Assembly: GCF_003144195.1 (NCBI RefSeq)
Contig: NW_020290002.1
Coordinates: 124,001 to 188,000, forward strand
Length of the DNA stretch: 64,000 bases
Direction: 5' to 3'
From: Ceraceosorus guamensis
Taxonomy: Eukaryota; Basidiomycota; Exobasidiomycetes; Ceraceosorales; Ceraceosoraceae
Part shown: piece after piece, positions 30,046 to 43,623 of the stretch
Layout of the letters: the number at the start of each line of letters is the position of its first letter
How positions within the stretch are numbered: position 1 is the first letter of the stretch
Made by a program: the position numbers and the translations under genes
Notes under the pieces: model-generated
What the model was told of the DNA's origin: nothing
The model's input: the letters and a program-made list of their open reading frames with translations, nothing else
The model's database searches: none

Positions 30046-33000
30046 CAACATGTAGTGCGTTCCGTAGTCCCTTCTGTTGCGGAGCTCTTGATGCATGATG
30101 ATCACCGCCTCCGCTCTTCACTTTCGTTTACTTCATGAGACAGGCTTAACGCTCGGCTCAATGGCTCTCTCCTTGCTGTCTCGCACACGAACGCACGGGC
30201 TTCAATCAGCCAAAGCATCTGCATCCTGTTTGAAAGCTGATTGGGAATTTGTAGCGTCACCAACTGACAGCCACATCGCGGTCCATCACCCTGCCCTCTC
30301 TCGCCAAAGTCGAAAGACAGACCTGAGCCACCTCCCATACAACGAGCGCTGCTGACGGCACGCATCGATTTCACATCGATCCATGCAAGTCTCCGAGGCC
30401 TCTCCCTTCTCTCCTCTTCTCAAACCCCTCTGAACTTCGGTGCCCTTAAGAACACGCATGCCCCACTGCGACCATCACGTCCGGACCGCCGCGTCTCTCT
30501 TCTGATTACCTCTATATCTTTGTTCGTACTTGTGTCCACGCTACTCACAGCCTGACCTTTACTGGCCGTTCCGATGACCGCCGCATTGTTCTGCACGCCC
30601 CCTACCCCCTCGCGAGCGTAAACGCGACTGCCTTTCCATGTGTACTCCGTTCTAAGTACCACCTGCGGCGGTCCGTCTTTGCGGGCAATATGAGACACTC
30701 GACGCCTGGCCATGTTCTTCATGGATCTTTTTTGGATCGGAGATTGCGGCCCGATCCTTCTTCTGGCCTCACTAGCCCACTGTAGTTGGGCGAGACGCAG
30801 TCCTGAGCTAGTCGCCTGCGACCGATGTATGCCGTCGAACCATCCCACTTTCCGACCCCGACATTTGAAGCGATAGCTACAACGATCACACTCCGTGTAT
30901 ACGACGGCTGGTGAGCGAGCTGGGTGGACGCGGTTGGCCGACCTTGATGGCACGGAGATGACGACCTATGAACGAATATTTGTCCACGCTTGGTACGAGC
31001 AGGATTTCTGCCACACACACTCGGACTCTGCTTGTACGTGGAGGGATGATGGATTCGAGCAGACTATTGACCGTACTCTTGACTGCCCTACTGCGGACCT
31101 TCGCCTCTGACTAGGTGTCTGCTTACGTGGAGCAGCATCCAAGCAAGAGGAAGCGAATGAAGGTGTGCGGTGAGTATGGTGCATCCACCGACGTCGAGAC
31201 GAATGAAGGGCATGCACCAGCATCACTCTCTCATATGTGCCCTGAAGCGCGACGACCTCCTTCGCCAGCAAGATGCCCATAAACGCGCGTGGCGTGACGC
31301 TCTATTGCCACCCGTGGTCAGCTATAACACAAAATGCTCCTCTTGTATACCGCTAATTCGTCTCACCGCTACAGGCCGCCTGCCGTCTCGTATACGGCTA
31401 CTCTGTCTTGCGGAGCGGGCCGCCAACCGGAATTTCTCTCGCAGACATTGTTGCTTTCGGCATCGGTGATGTGTCTGGCAACCGGACTGACAAGCGTGAT
31501 TGCATGGCTACCTGTGCTCGAATTGCCGGAAACCAGCATGCCGGCTTTCGCGAAAGAGGACGGCTGTTTGGGCGCAGCCGTCTCAGGGGATTTCGCGACG
31601 AGTTCCCGAGGTAAGATGATGGTAGTACTGACGAGTCAAGATGTGGGCGAGACACGCACATCGCCATCATGTAGGTAGACGCGCCGCGCGCGCACGCACG
31701 TGACAGGTATAACGGGCCCTGACGCGTTGAGCGTGCATGGGTGGAAGTTGCTGATGCTGCCACCAGATGTGCCTGAGCCTTGGATGTTGGCTACGTTGAA
31801 CGTGACGCTTCCCAGCAGTCCCCTCGTGGGCTTCCATGAATTCCCAAATTGCTCTCGGTAGTATAGCAGACCATGGCTAAGTACGACAGGCTCCAGTGAT
31901 AGCTGCGAAAATGGGAGTACAGTAGCGATCGGCAAGGAATTGAAACTCGCGCCCGAGGTGCAATTCTTGCGTGTTTGTGATCATCGAAGGCTGACTCACC
32001 TCCGAATTCGTGATACATAATTCCTATGCGGGGGCATTCTCCGACGCATATTTTGTAATAAAAAATGTGAGGAATCGTAAACATTTCTGGAGGATCGCGA
32101 TTTCATGAGTCCCCCTACTATATATATGCTGTTGCGGCGGCCGTCGTATCTGCAACTTGAATCGCGGATTAATCTTGATGAATGTCACGATCGGACCTGT
32201 TTATGTGCCTGACGGGGATTTGAAGTCATACACGTGTAATCTTCGATCGTTGTACCATCGCAGGGCCCCGCGGCGCACTGCGCGCTTACACGCTAAAAGG
32301 CACGGCAGCGCTTCTCCGGGGAAGGCCAATCAGAACTGGCGATCGCTTGGGTCGAACCGCGTCTTGACGACAATGTCCCTCAGGCCTCAGCAGCGTCAAC
32401 AACTCAAGACTCTTCACGTCGGCAGAGACCATATATTGACGAAGAGCTGTATAAAAGATGATTTCAAGATTGCAGATGGGGCCGGTCACCGCGCATATTA
32501 AGCAAGCGAGCAAGCAGCAATAGAAAATGTCGCACAGCCATGTACCATGCAGCATGCAGGCATCAGCCGTCCTTCACGATTATTCACGATTGTACACTCA
32601 CGACTGGCGGGCCATGCATGCGTCGCGTCCGTGTCTATCATGTCTTGTCATGATATCATTTTCCTTTTCGGCCCTGCAGCGCCGCGCCATGCAATTGCTT
32701 TCCTGCACGAACCAGAGCGCATCGCAATACGCCTGCGTGCTGTGCATGGGCGACGGGGGGCAGTGTGCCGCGATCGACTCACGACTGTATATCCGCATGG
32801 AGGTGCAAATCCGGCCGGGCGCACACGGCACGGTACACCAAAGCCGCGCGCTCATCCTGTTGCACGCGTACGGCAGCAGCATGCAGCAGCTGCAGCAGCA
32901 GCGCACCCATCAGGCGTGAAGGTGTATGAGCGCATGCATCGTATATGGCGCTCATCGCGCTATACCGGCTTGCAACCGACAGCCCGGCCGTGCGTGGATG

Positions 33001-33539
33001 CTCACCCGCCAGACTCGATCGGCCGTCAGCCACTGCATGGCGGAGATTACTTCTCAGGCGGGCGCGCGAAGCCGCGAGCAGGTAGTAAGCAGTCTGTGCA
33101 GCGCAGGTATATTTGTGACTTGCAGCAGTCCAAAGAGCGCACATCAATCGCAGGACGCATCGTCAGACCTGCATTTCGTGCTTATCCCAAGCCCGAGTGC
33201 ATGCTGCTCCATCATCCACTCGTCATTGGTAATCCGATCCAACTTGCAACCACCTTCCCATCTGCTTCTATATCCACTCCATTGCCCTCTTCCTTCCGGC
33301 AACACGGCGCGCCGAAAAAGGAGGTGCCACGCCGTACCTGGCGCAGTCACACCGCCGGCGATCGCCGTTTGCGCAGATCAGAATCTCCACCCATCACGCC
33401 AAACCCAGCGCGCGTCTCAGTTACCTTGCCAGTGGTCTGGCCTACAATCGAACAGCAGCAGCACCTACTTTCTGCTGCCAAGCTGGCGCAGGCGAGCTTC
33501 GAGCGACTCTGACCCTGTAGACGCTGTGGTTGGGTCAGA
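30046..33539. other. Long spacer before the flippase gene
   Basis: No gene could be supported. Open frames at 30420-30953 (-), 31636-31935 (-) and 32547-33512 (+) have unremarkable or compositionally odd translations. A possible - strand gene at about 31640-32090 has a good GTGAGT donor and TTTCGCAG acceptor, but the frames do not join cleanly. TATATATA at about 32119 and CACGATTATTCACGATTG at 32576 are noted. CAG repeats lie around 32875-32905. The last 250 bp are the flippase 5' flank. Confidence 0.45.
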
Positions 33540-36500
33540 ATGAGTGCGCAAAGGAGAGGTGGCAAGGGGCAGTCGGCCAAGCTGCCTGGCAAGAAGAAGG
33601 AGACGGGGCCTCTGAGCAAGTTTGGCAGCTTCTTCAAGTTCTTGTACCGCATAGAAACAGATCCCAGCGTGCTCTTTGCCAAGAAGCGGCCCCCGCCGTG
33701 CCCACGATCTGTTTACTTCAACGAACCGCTGCCTTCGGAGGCGTTCGACAAGAAGAACAAGCCACTCAAGGGCAAGAATGGCCAGCATAACTGGACCTAC
33801 TCCACTAATCAGGTCATCACTGCCAAGTACAATGTTTTCAATTTCGTGAGTGGTACCTCATCAGTGTCGTGTCGAGGCCTCTGAGTCCTGCAGCATCATG
33901 CTCACGGCGTCGACCCTGTATGCGCACTTTAGATCTTCAAAAACTTGTTTGAGCAGGTGAGCAGCGACAGGTGCTATCGGTAAATCCGCACGACGAGTAT
34001 GATGCTGACTTTTACCTCTTCGCCATCCAGTTCCGTCGAATTGCCAATCTCTTCTTCCTGCTGGTCGTCATTTTGCAATTCTTTCCCAAATTTGCAACAA
34101 TCAGTCCGGGCGTCGCCATGCTTCCCTTGCTAGCTGTACTTGCATTCACGGCGCTGAAAGATGGATACGAAGACATCAAGCGTCACCAATCAGATCGCAG
34201 TATCAACAGAGCCCGCGTGAGAGTGCTCAAAGGTGGAGGATGGACCAACCCGAACGTGATGGAAGCCAAAGAGAAGAGCGTCTCGTCCGCATGGAAGGTC
34301 TTCTATGATGGATGGCTAGGCGGCAAAGCTCGACAAAGTAAAAAGCTGGCTGAACAAGAAGCCGCGCGATCAGCGCAACCAGCTGCGAACGGTGCCGAAC
34401 CTTCCGCACCTCCAGCCGACGCTCCTGGTGGCGGTGCCGCCCCGGAGCCACTGTCGACGACTGGAGCGGGGACTGGTCGCAACGAGTCATCGCTTGACCT
34501 TCCTGCTCAACGACCTTTGCACCAAAGAGCGATGACGTCTGCCAGCTCATTGGGCCTTCAAGGTGGCTCGCATGTTCGAAGACAGACGTCTATCGGAGTC
34601 AGCGCCTTCGACAGTCAGTACGAAACGGGACCTGACGGCAGGGTCAGGTACCAAGGCAGGGTGCTGACGGAGAAAGAAGAGGCCGAATTCTACGCGAAGA
34701 AGGCTCCGCGCTGGAAGAAGCAGATGTGGGAGGACCTGGCCGTTGGTGACTTTGTCCTGCTGAAGAACAACGAGGCCATTCCGGCAGACATTGTGATTTG
34801 CTCGACCAGCGAGGAGGAGGATGCGTGCTTTGTTGAGACGAAAAACCTGGATGGGGAGACCAACCTCAAGTCGCGCCACGCTGTTCCGGAGCTTGCTCAG
34901 ACCCTGCGCACCGCCCAAGACTGTGCTCGCGCGCTTATGCGCGTCGATGGCGAGCCTCTCGACACGAACATGTACCGGCTCAATGGCTCAGTGGTGCTTG
35001 GCGACCGTTTCGATCGCGATGGACAACCTTTGCGCTGCCCAGTCACGCTCAACCAGTGCCTGCTGCGCGGCACTGTCTTGAGAAACACTTCTTGGGTTAT
35101 CGGTGTCGTCCTCATGACCGGCTTCGACACGAAGATCATCGCGAACTCGGGCAACACACCAAGCAAGCGTGGCAAAGTCGAGAGGCAAATGGAGCCGATG
35201 GTATTTGCAAATTTGGGTCTGCTGGCTATCATTGCCATTGCCTGCGCGATCGCAGACGCTCGTATCGAGAATTACTTCTTCGATCGCGCAGCTTATTGGG
35301 AATACCTTGCCATCTTTAGCGACGACAATCCTGACCTCAATGGTCTCGCTACATTTGGTAACGCCCTCATCACCTTCCAGAACATTGTGCCGATCTCGCT
35401 CTACATTTCCATCGAGGTTGTGCGCACGTTGCAAGCGTACTTCATCTACGATGATGCGGATATCTACTACGAGCCGACTCTTCGACGCACGACTGCGAAG
35501 TCTTGGAACTTGTCGGACGATCTTGGCCAGATCCAGTACGTCTTTTCTGACAAGACCGGCACGCTCACTCAAAATTTGATGATCTTCCGAGGCTTCGCCG
35601 TCGGTGGCATCACTTATCATGGCGATGCGCCTAGCGCTGCTGAAACGGATCGGTCGGACAGCGTCGCCGAAAAGGAGAAGGAACTCAAAGCAAGTGATTC
35701 AAGTGACTCTTCGACTTCTCAGCTCGATCCCAAACGCAAGCGCGTCAAGCCACGGAATGAGGGGGTTCCGCCATTCCGTGACAGCAAGTTGAAGGAGGTT
35801 TTGCAGGATGAACACAGCGAGCAAGCGCAGCTTCAAGGTCTATTCTGGCGTTGCTTGGCTCTTTGCCACACTGTCCTCACGTCAGAAGACCCCGAGACCG
35901 GCGTGCTTGAGTACAAGGCACAGAGCCCGGACGAGCAAGCTTTGGTCCAAGCGGCTGCCGAGGTTGGCTTCGTCTTCGTAGGCAAGGATCGCAACACGCT
36001 TACCATCCAGACGCCTTGGTCCCTCGACCTGGAGCAATACGAGCTGCTGACTGTGCTAGAATTCTCATCGGCAAGAAAGAGAATGAGTGTGATTCTACGC
36101 CGCCACTCTGACAATGCCATCCTTCTCTTCACGAAGGGAGCAGACAGCGTTATTTTTGAGCGCGCGCGAGAGGGTCAGGAAGCCATCAAGGCCAACACCG
36201 ACACTTCGCTGGAAGAGTTCGCAAATAATGGCCTGCGCACGCTTTGCCTTGGGTATAAACAAATCAGTCAGCACGACTATGAAGAGTGGGCACACCTCTA
36301 CCATGACGCGTCCGTCGCTCTCGAGCGGCGAGAAGAGCGAATGGAAGAATTGGCCTCGGAATTTGAGCGCGATTTGGAGCTCCTAGGAGCCACAGCTATC
36401 GAGGACAAGCTTCAAGACGGGGTACCCCAGACAATCGCTGACTTGAAGCGAGCAGGAATCAACGTCTGGGTAGCTACTGGAGACAAGCTGGAGACCGCCA

Positions 36501-38443
36501 TCGCGATCGGCTACTCCACTATGCTCTTGTCAAAAGACATGAATCTCATCGTCGTGCGAGGTGGAGAATATGGACAGCCGAACTCTGCTTACGATCAAAT
36601 GAGGCGGGCAATCGAGCGCTTCTTCGGCGGCAAGGAAGCTTTGCAGTCAATGACGACTCGGCCGCCTGGCGAGGAGGAGGAGGGTGCTAGCCAGCACAGC
36701 AGGCGCTCCTCTCGAATCAGTAATGCTCGGCCGTCCTTCCAGAGCCGACGCAGCCAGGTCTCCCTCGTTGGCGAGGACAATGGTCAACGTCAAGGCGGCT
36801 TCGCCCTCGTCATCGATGGCGCCGCGCTAGGTCACGCCCTCTCTGAAGAATTCAGCAAGGAGCTGCTTCTGAAGCTGTCCACGCAGTGCAAGGCCGTCAT
36901 TTGCTGTCGTGTGTCGCCTTTGCAGAAGGCGCTGATCGTTAGACTGGTCAAGGACGGTCTTAAAGTGATGACACTTGCGATTGGCGATGGCGCAAACGAT
37001 GTGTCGATGATTCAGGTGAGTTGATTCTTTGCCCAGAGCGTTTCGGAATGTTTCACTGACAACAGACTTGACATGCACTCGACCCTGCAGGCCGCCCACG
37101 TTGGCGTGGGCATTGCAGGAGAAGAGGGACTGCAAGCTGTTAACAGCTCGGATTACGCCATCGCGCAGTTCAGGTTCTTAAAACGCTTGTTGCTTGTGCA
37201 TGGGCATCAGTCGTACTACCGCAATGGTACTCTGATCTGCAACTTTTTCTACAAGAACATTGTCAACATTGGTTACCTGTTCTGGTTCCAAATCTACTGT
37301 GCTTGGTCAACAACTCAAGCCGTCGACTACGTGTACCTGCTATTCTGGAACGCAGTCTGGACAGTGGCCCTGGTCATCGCTATGGGTGTCTTCGACCGAC
37401 CGATATCTGACCGCGTTCTGATGGAGGTGCCAGAACTGTACAAGCGCAGTCGTGTAGGAGGCTACTTCGGATTCAAGCGTTTTGCGCTCTTCCTGCTGGA
37501 CGCCACCTACCAATCTGTGGTTCTGTTCTTCTTTGTCACCTATACCTACGACACGACCACTGCGCGCACAGACGGCTACGACATTCAGCTGTACGAATTC
37601 ACAACGACGATGGCGCAAGCCTCAGTCCTTGCAGCAAACTTCTACACCATACTTTGGTCCAATGCCTGGACTTGGTGGCTTGTATGTGCTGCGTGGTTTG
37701 GGCCGGTCATCTTCTTTGTCTTCGCACCCATCTACGCCGCACTGCCTCCCACGCTCAACTGGTCATACTCTTACGGCAACAACCACTATCTGTACTACTC
37801 AGCCTACTATTGGTTTGCTGGCTTCCTCACCGTCTTCCTCTGCATTATCCCTCGAATCATCTTGCGGCATGTTCGCGAGGTCTATTACCCTCACGACATG
37901 CAAGTTTTGCGAGCGATCGACAAGTACGATCCGAAGCACGACTACATTCACGATCCGGGAATGCCCGCCAGGCGTGCTGCAGAGGAGTACGGCGTCGCAT
38001 TGCCCGAAGCTGCTCCTCACTCGGCCGCGTACGGCGGTCAAGGCGATGTGGAAGCATCTTATCCCATGCACGCCCTTCAGCCTACTCAGAGCCGCGCCTC
38101 GAGCACGCATTACGATATGCTGACCGGCGAGCAGAGACCAGGGCGCGGCTACGGCTTCTCAGCTTCAGATCCGGAACCGCGGAGCAAGCCCAAACGCAAG
38201 CTTACGCTCAAGGAGCGTCTGATTCCCGGTTCCGTTAGGAGACGGAAGGAACGAAGGGCACTGGGAACCATTCAGGCCGAGCGCGAGGATGGTCTGGAGG
38301 AGGAGGAAAGACAAGATGTAGATGAGTCGGGTGTACCTGCCGATAGGAGGGCGCAGGGTCCTGGGCCCGAAGACGACGACGAAGCGCACTTGGACCCGCA
38401 AGACGACACGCAGACGACTCCTGCGACACAACCCGCCAGATAA
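33540..38443 (+). CDS. P4-type ATPase, phospholipid flippase (Dnf1/Dnf2-like)
   Basis: Moves phospholipids from the outer to the cytosolic leaflet at the plasma membrane or late secretory compartments, supporting vesicle budding and polarity. Exons 33540-33845, 33933-33956, 34031-37015 and 37091-38443 give 1,555 residues, close to yeast Dnf1. Motifs: NLFEQFRRIANLFFLLVV at TM1; actuator DGET (384-387, the P4 replacement of TGES); phosphorylation site DKTGTLT with D617; KGAD in the nucleotide domain; and GDGANDVSMIQ (D1096 region) before the C-terminal membrane block. The start is the first ATG of the open exon. The tail carries basic and acidic low-complexity segments. Exon 2 is only 24 nt. 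A CDC50-type partner is expected but is not in this window. Confidence 0.95.
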
Positions 38444-39768
38444 ACAGGCTGAAGGTGGACAATTCTTGCGTCTCATCCCGAAATTTAGTCCTTTGACCTC
38501 CCAACCTTCCTTTTTTGCAGTCACCTCCTATTTCGACTTTTCCCATCAGATGGTGCACACCGCAAAATGATGCCATCCCTGCCCGCTGCGTTGCCTGCTA
38601 AATACCTACTCGAACATCGTACAGTACATAAAATCCTTCGGTGGGGACGCCTTCTAGAGCTCGCGACCCAAACTCCCTCCCCCCCTTTCTAATCGCACCT
38701 TGGAACCGCGGGTCATTATGTGCGAGCTTGATGATCTTCTGCATGCCTTGCATTCATCCTCCCCTTCGACTTCAAAATACGCAACTCGTTCCCGTATATA
38801 GCTAGGTATGGTGGCTTTCAGGTTTACACGCGTGACGTGCTCGCTTTCGCCTACTTGATGCGTGACACCAATGCTTGCAGTGCAAGATGAGATGTCTGGG
38901 CTCGGAAGGGCTGGGCGAGCATGCACAGCCACACTCGACACTCAAACACTCGTGACTCTCTGGCTGTTGATCAGCTGCTGCGTCTGCTTATTCATGCGTC
39001 GCGCAGTAAGATGCGGGTGTAGGTACAGGGCTTCCGCACGCCACGCGGGGTCCATTTAGCGTTTGCGTTTGCGCTTCCGCCGTACGTGCAGTGCCGGAAG
39101 GGCGGCAGCGGCCTGACGAACCACACAGTGTATGCAGCTGCATCACGAAAAGTAATGTGGATAGGGGCTTCTTAGCGGCGGCTGCGATCTGCTTAATTGC
39201 TGGGCGCGCGTGTACGACGCGGCGGTCTGTACTTGCATGGTGCGATCCTAGCCGGGGAGGGAACGCTCGCTTCATTCACCTAGGGTCATACTGAGGGGCC
39301 TGTTCAAAGCATGACCGCGGTGTATGTACTCATGACTGGTATATAGCTGCCCCAGCTTGCACTCAGTCGCGACAAGCGGCTGCCTCGAATCATCGCATCG
39401 CGCAAAGAAGGCAAGGCTCGGCGTGCTGCGAACGTAGGGCGGAGCTCGAAACGATCGCGCGCGATCGTTTCAGCTGCGCGAGCGAGCAACGGGCGCGGCG
39501 CGGCGCGGCTCCACTTGAAAGTTGTGCGCGCGCACTTCAACATCCATCCACCTGGACGTCCGTCCGTCCAACGTTCATCCAACCATCATCTTGCTGTTCG
39601 CAATAGCTGAGAGCCACCACCACATCCGCACCTTCTTCATCGATTTATTTACATACATTCGTTCTTTTGAACGCCAGCGATCACCCTTCCTTTGTGCATC
39701 TCATCCTTACCACAGGTCACCCTCCCATCCGGAGCCAGACCGGCGGTCGCTGCTCTCTGGCTGCGCTG
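38444..39768. other. Intergenic spacer
   Basis: 3' flank of the flippase and promoter of the kelch gene. GCGC-rich blocks occur around 39440-39535, and CATCCATCCACC/CGTCCGTCC runs just after. No gene or RNA is recognised. Confidence 0.5.
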
Positions 39769-42700
39769 ATGACTCAAGCCATGGACGACCAGCAGCGAGC
39801 AGGGCCAAGTCGGCTCCAAGCTACTCTGCCGGCCTTGGACCCGACACTAGCAGTGGATCGTGCCGCCAGAGCCTCACATCGCTCCACAAAACGTCGAAGA
39901 CGACGATGGACGAGCTACAGCGCGAGGCGTCTCGTGAGCTACGGCATCGTCTTTGCTGCGTGTAGCAGCTTTGTAGCCCAGACGCGAGCACAGACGGTTC
40001 AGCCGGTCGATGCGACTGCATCTGCATCTGCAACGAGCGGGACTGATGCAACTGCGACGACGATGCAGACCTCATCATTAGCGGGCAGGTGAGTGGGCGA
40101 GCGTGGGTGTTGTTTGATGGGAATGTCTCTCGTATTGCGGGCTGATGGAATCCATGATTTCACATACTGCAGGTGGGGCCAAGCATCCGCTCTGTTGGGC
40201 TCGCGCTTGGTGATACACGGGGGCAAAACGCAAGGCAGTAGTCCCGGTGGTGGAGGCTACACCTACAACTCGGCACCCAACTCTGCAGACCTGATGCTGC
40301 TCGATCTCTCCAAATCCTGGTCAGGTAGCTCAGCGCCTTGGCAGGTGCTCAACAGCACTGCAGCTCCAGCTGTCAGCTTTCACTCGCTGCTGCCACTGGA
40401 CGCAGATGCATCAAGACTACTCATTTTTGGCGGTGATGCTACAGGATCTGTGCCGATTCAGACAAACAACGACTCCGCTTATACGGTCACGCTCGCCGGT
40501 TCGGACAGCGCTTCCACAGCTTCGTGGCAAGCGGTCGGTCCGAGTTTGGACCAACCAATGCGACGCATATATCACGCTGCGGAGAGTGACGCAAAGGGCA
40601 GCGTTTGGATCGTCGGAGGCGAGAGAAATGACGGATCGGGCGTCGTGTTGGACGAAGCTTGGTCGATGGACAGCACTGCGAGCAGCCCTCGCTTTGAGCA
40701 ATTGGCACCGCCTACCGGAAGCATCGTGGATGGCACAGCCACCTTGCTCAGCGATGGCACCTTGTTGATGCTGGGGGGGACTGATGCTTCCGGCACTCTT
40801 CAGCCCTTCAGTAGCGTCAGCTCCTTCTCCACTCAGAGCAAAGCCTGGACTTCGTTCAATACCACTGGCGCCAATTCGACAACAAATGGGACGCCAGTCG
40901 CTCGTCGTGGGCACGTCGCTGTGAGCTTGCCGGAGAAGCGCGTCTTCATTCATGGAGGTGCATCTGCCGATCTGGCCACCGCGTACAGCGATGCATGGCT
41001 GCTCGACTGGAGCGTCACTCCTCCAAGATGGTCAGAGGTGACTGGCGTTGGTGCACCCTCAGCGCGCTTCGGTCACTCTGCCGTGGCGTACGGCTGCCAG
41101 GTCGTCATCTGCTACGGCTGGCAAGGTAACAGTGCCGCGGACACTGCCGTCTATGTGTTTGATGCTATCAAAGCCCAAGTGACATCTGGAGGAGAGTGGT
41201 CCGGTGGCTCTTGGACGTCGTCCTACACCCCGGATCCTGCTGTTGCTTCCGGTGGCAGCAAAAGTTCCGGATCAGGGGGCAATGGTTCAAGCTCCAACTC
41301 AGGCTCTCAGTCACCTGACGGAAGCAACAATAGCGGTACTGGAACGGGCGGGTCCTTTGGTAACCCTACCAACACCTCGAAGCCAAAGGATGATAACGGC
41401 GGTGGAACGAGCGCAGGAGCTAAGGCGGGCGCCGTCATTGCGGCCTTCATCGGTGTTGGCCTCGTTGCCGGGGCAGGGTACGCCATCTATCGTCGCAGAC
41501 AAAACGATCCTTCCAACTGGCGACACGGCGATGGAGCTGCGGAGCTGCTGGGCGGTGGGGCACGTTACCGAGCTAGCGACCCGTACGACGATCCCTACAT
41601 GATGGAGAAGGGTGGAGCCGGAGACGGCTTCTATCAAGCCGGGGATCGTCCAGGAGGACCAAGAGCGATGGGAGCGCCTGGAGGCGCATGGACTGCTGGC
41701 AATGTCGGACACGCACAAGAGGGCTCTGGTCCGCATTTCCGAGAACGACTGGCTATGCTCGCAGGTCTCGGTGGCTTTGGTGCAGGTGCAGGTGCAGCTC
41801 AGCCTCGCTTCAACATGCTTGCTGATGAGGACGAACTCGAGCACGGCGATGCTTACCCCATGAACGCTCGCAACGGCCTTGCTGACCGAGACGAGCAAAA
41901 TCATTGCGCTTCTGCAGTCGACGACGTAGATGACGTCGAGCTGTTCTATCCCAGCAGACCACTACGCGAAGCCTCGTACGGCCGACTTGAACAGGACGAC
42001 ATAGACGAAGACATCTCTATGGGCGACATTGGTGGCCACGGTGGTCGTGGCTCGAATCCGATGGATTTTGTCACTTCGCCTTTTGAGGACAATGCGGAGG
42101 CGGCGGCCCGTTACGGAGTTGCCGGGCTCGGCGCAGGCATTCTTGCGTATCGAGCAGCCGATGACAGGCCTCTGGAGTCTGAAAGCGGCCACTCTGAGGC
42201 AACGACCGGCCCCTCTGGCATTGCAGGCGGTGTGTCCAGCCAGTCGCACACAGACCACTCCACCATCGGAGACAGCAGTCTTGGTCAGTCTGCAGGCGAG
42301 CACGCATTGGTCTCATTCTCTGACGCTGGCAGGGATCACCAAGGTGGGCCGAGCAGGAGATCGAGCAGGAACGTCGCCTCCCCGGGTGGCCCGCGCTCAG
42401 CCCCGGCAGCCGGTATGAAGCGGAGCGCAACGTGGTGGGATAGATTCATGGGCCAGAGCTTTCTCGAGCGAAGCGCTTCGGGACGCCTGCTACCTGGTCC
42501 GAGCGCTGATCGTCCTATTCGAGATCCTGCCGCACCTCCCGATCTGTCGACCATTCGCGAGTCTCCTCGATCTGCCAATCCGAGCGAGGACAATCCTTTC
42601 GGAGACGCCAACGCATCCATACCAAACGCGAGCGTTGGGCACGATGCTGACGATCTTGGTCGTTATGTAGCAGGTGCCAATGCCTATACGGTGGGTGGCG

Positions 42701-43623
42701 GTGCGCACGGGCGGTCCCTCTCCAGCTTGCAAAGCGCTCGCACTGCCACCAGCTCTCACTTCGAGGCACAGCTTGCGCGCATGGACGTGGTGCAACGCAC
42801 ACGCACCGGCAGCAGTAGACACACGACGAGCAGCAGCGGCGCCAGCTCCAACGGAATGGAGAGTTTAGCTCCTTCTCGAGAAGCCAGCACTCGTCGAGCG
42901 CACGTTAGGAGAGGAAGCTTGGATGAGGTCGTCACCTCACCTACGGGCTGGACCCCAGGTGACTGGGCCAGCGCCGGTGCAGCTCAGGGCATACCGACCA
43001 CCGTGCGAGAAGATGACAGCTCAGACGACTTTGACCTGCACATCCCATCAACAGACGCCGCAGGGGCAGCTTCGTTCCACAACGGGCTTGCGAGCGCTGA
43101 CCCGGGCCAATCACGCGACGAATTTGCCACCCCAGCTGGCCTGACAGAGCGCTCACGCTCCAATGCTGGGGAAAATGTTAGAGCTGCGCGACAAAGGCCG
43201 TCCGACGCACCCAGCTTTACGCCTTCGACGACGAGACGCGCTAGGGACAATCCGGTGCTAACTTCGCCCTTATTGCCGAGCTCTCGTCATGAACCGGAGC
43301 CGCCAACGTCTGGTTCTGTGAAAGATAGGGTGAAGGCGATCGAGCGTAAAGCGACGTTGGACGAAGCTTTGCCTATTCCGAGATCGCCTGGAACTTTGTC
43401 GGCCTCTCCTGCTCATAGCAGCGAAAGTCCGAGCAGCTCACGCACCGATCATTCGCCTAGACGAGGCCATGCGTCGCTGAGCCCTGTCAGTCCAAGGAAG
43501 GACGAGGGAAAGTCGAGGCCCGCATACTCACATGGACTCGCACCGAAGGCCCAACTTTTTGTGGCGAATCCCGATCGGCAAGGAAGCACGGGGAGCTCGA
43601 TCGTCAACGAACCGGAGCTCTGA
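39769..43623 (+). CDS. Membrane-anchored kelch beta-propeller protein
   Basis: Exons 39769-40088 and 40173-43623, 1,256 residues. The N-terminus has a cluster of five arginines, then a hydrophobic stretch (55-70) that could be a signal peptide or anchor ending near AQTRAQ. Residues about 110-440 carry kelch-like blades with repeated [I/F]-[H/F]-GG motifs (LVIHGGK, LLIFGGD, WIVGGE, LMLGGTD, VFIHGGA). A Gly/Ser-rich linker leads to one transmembrane helix at about 525-547 (AGAVIAAFIGVGLVAGAGY) followed by YRRRQ, so the kelch part should face outside or the lumen. About 700 cytoplasmic residues are Ser/Pro-rich and disordered. Plausibly a surface or polarity protein; the partner is unknown. The second ATG at 39781 is an alternative start. 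Confidence 0.85.

Noticed and set aside
30420-30953. 177-codon - strand frame with CDRCSYRFKC
   Set aside because: The two CXnC pairs are suggestive, but the rest is Arg/Ser-rich without a second motif or splice support; too weak to call.
31636-32084. Possible - strand spliced gene
   Set aside because: Donor GTGAGT and acceptor TTTCGCAG exist, but joining the two open frames gives an early stop in every phase tried.
32547-33512. 321-codon + strand open frame before the flippase
   Set aside because: Arg/His/Ala-rich translation over a GC-rich promoter region, with other open frames overlapping on both strands; no domain.
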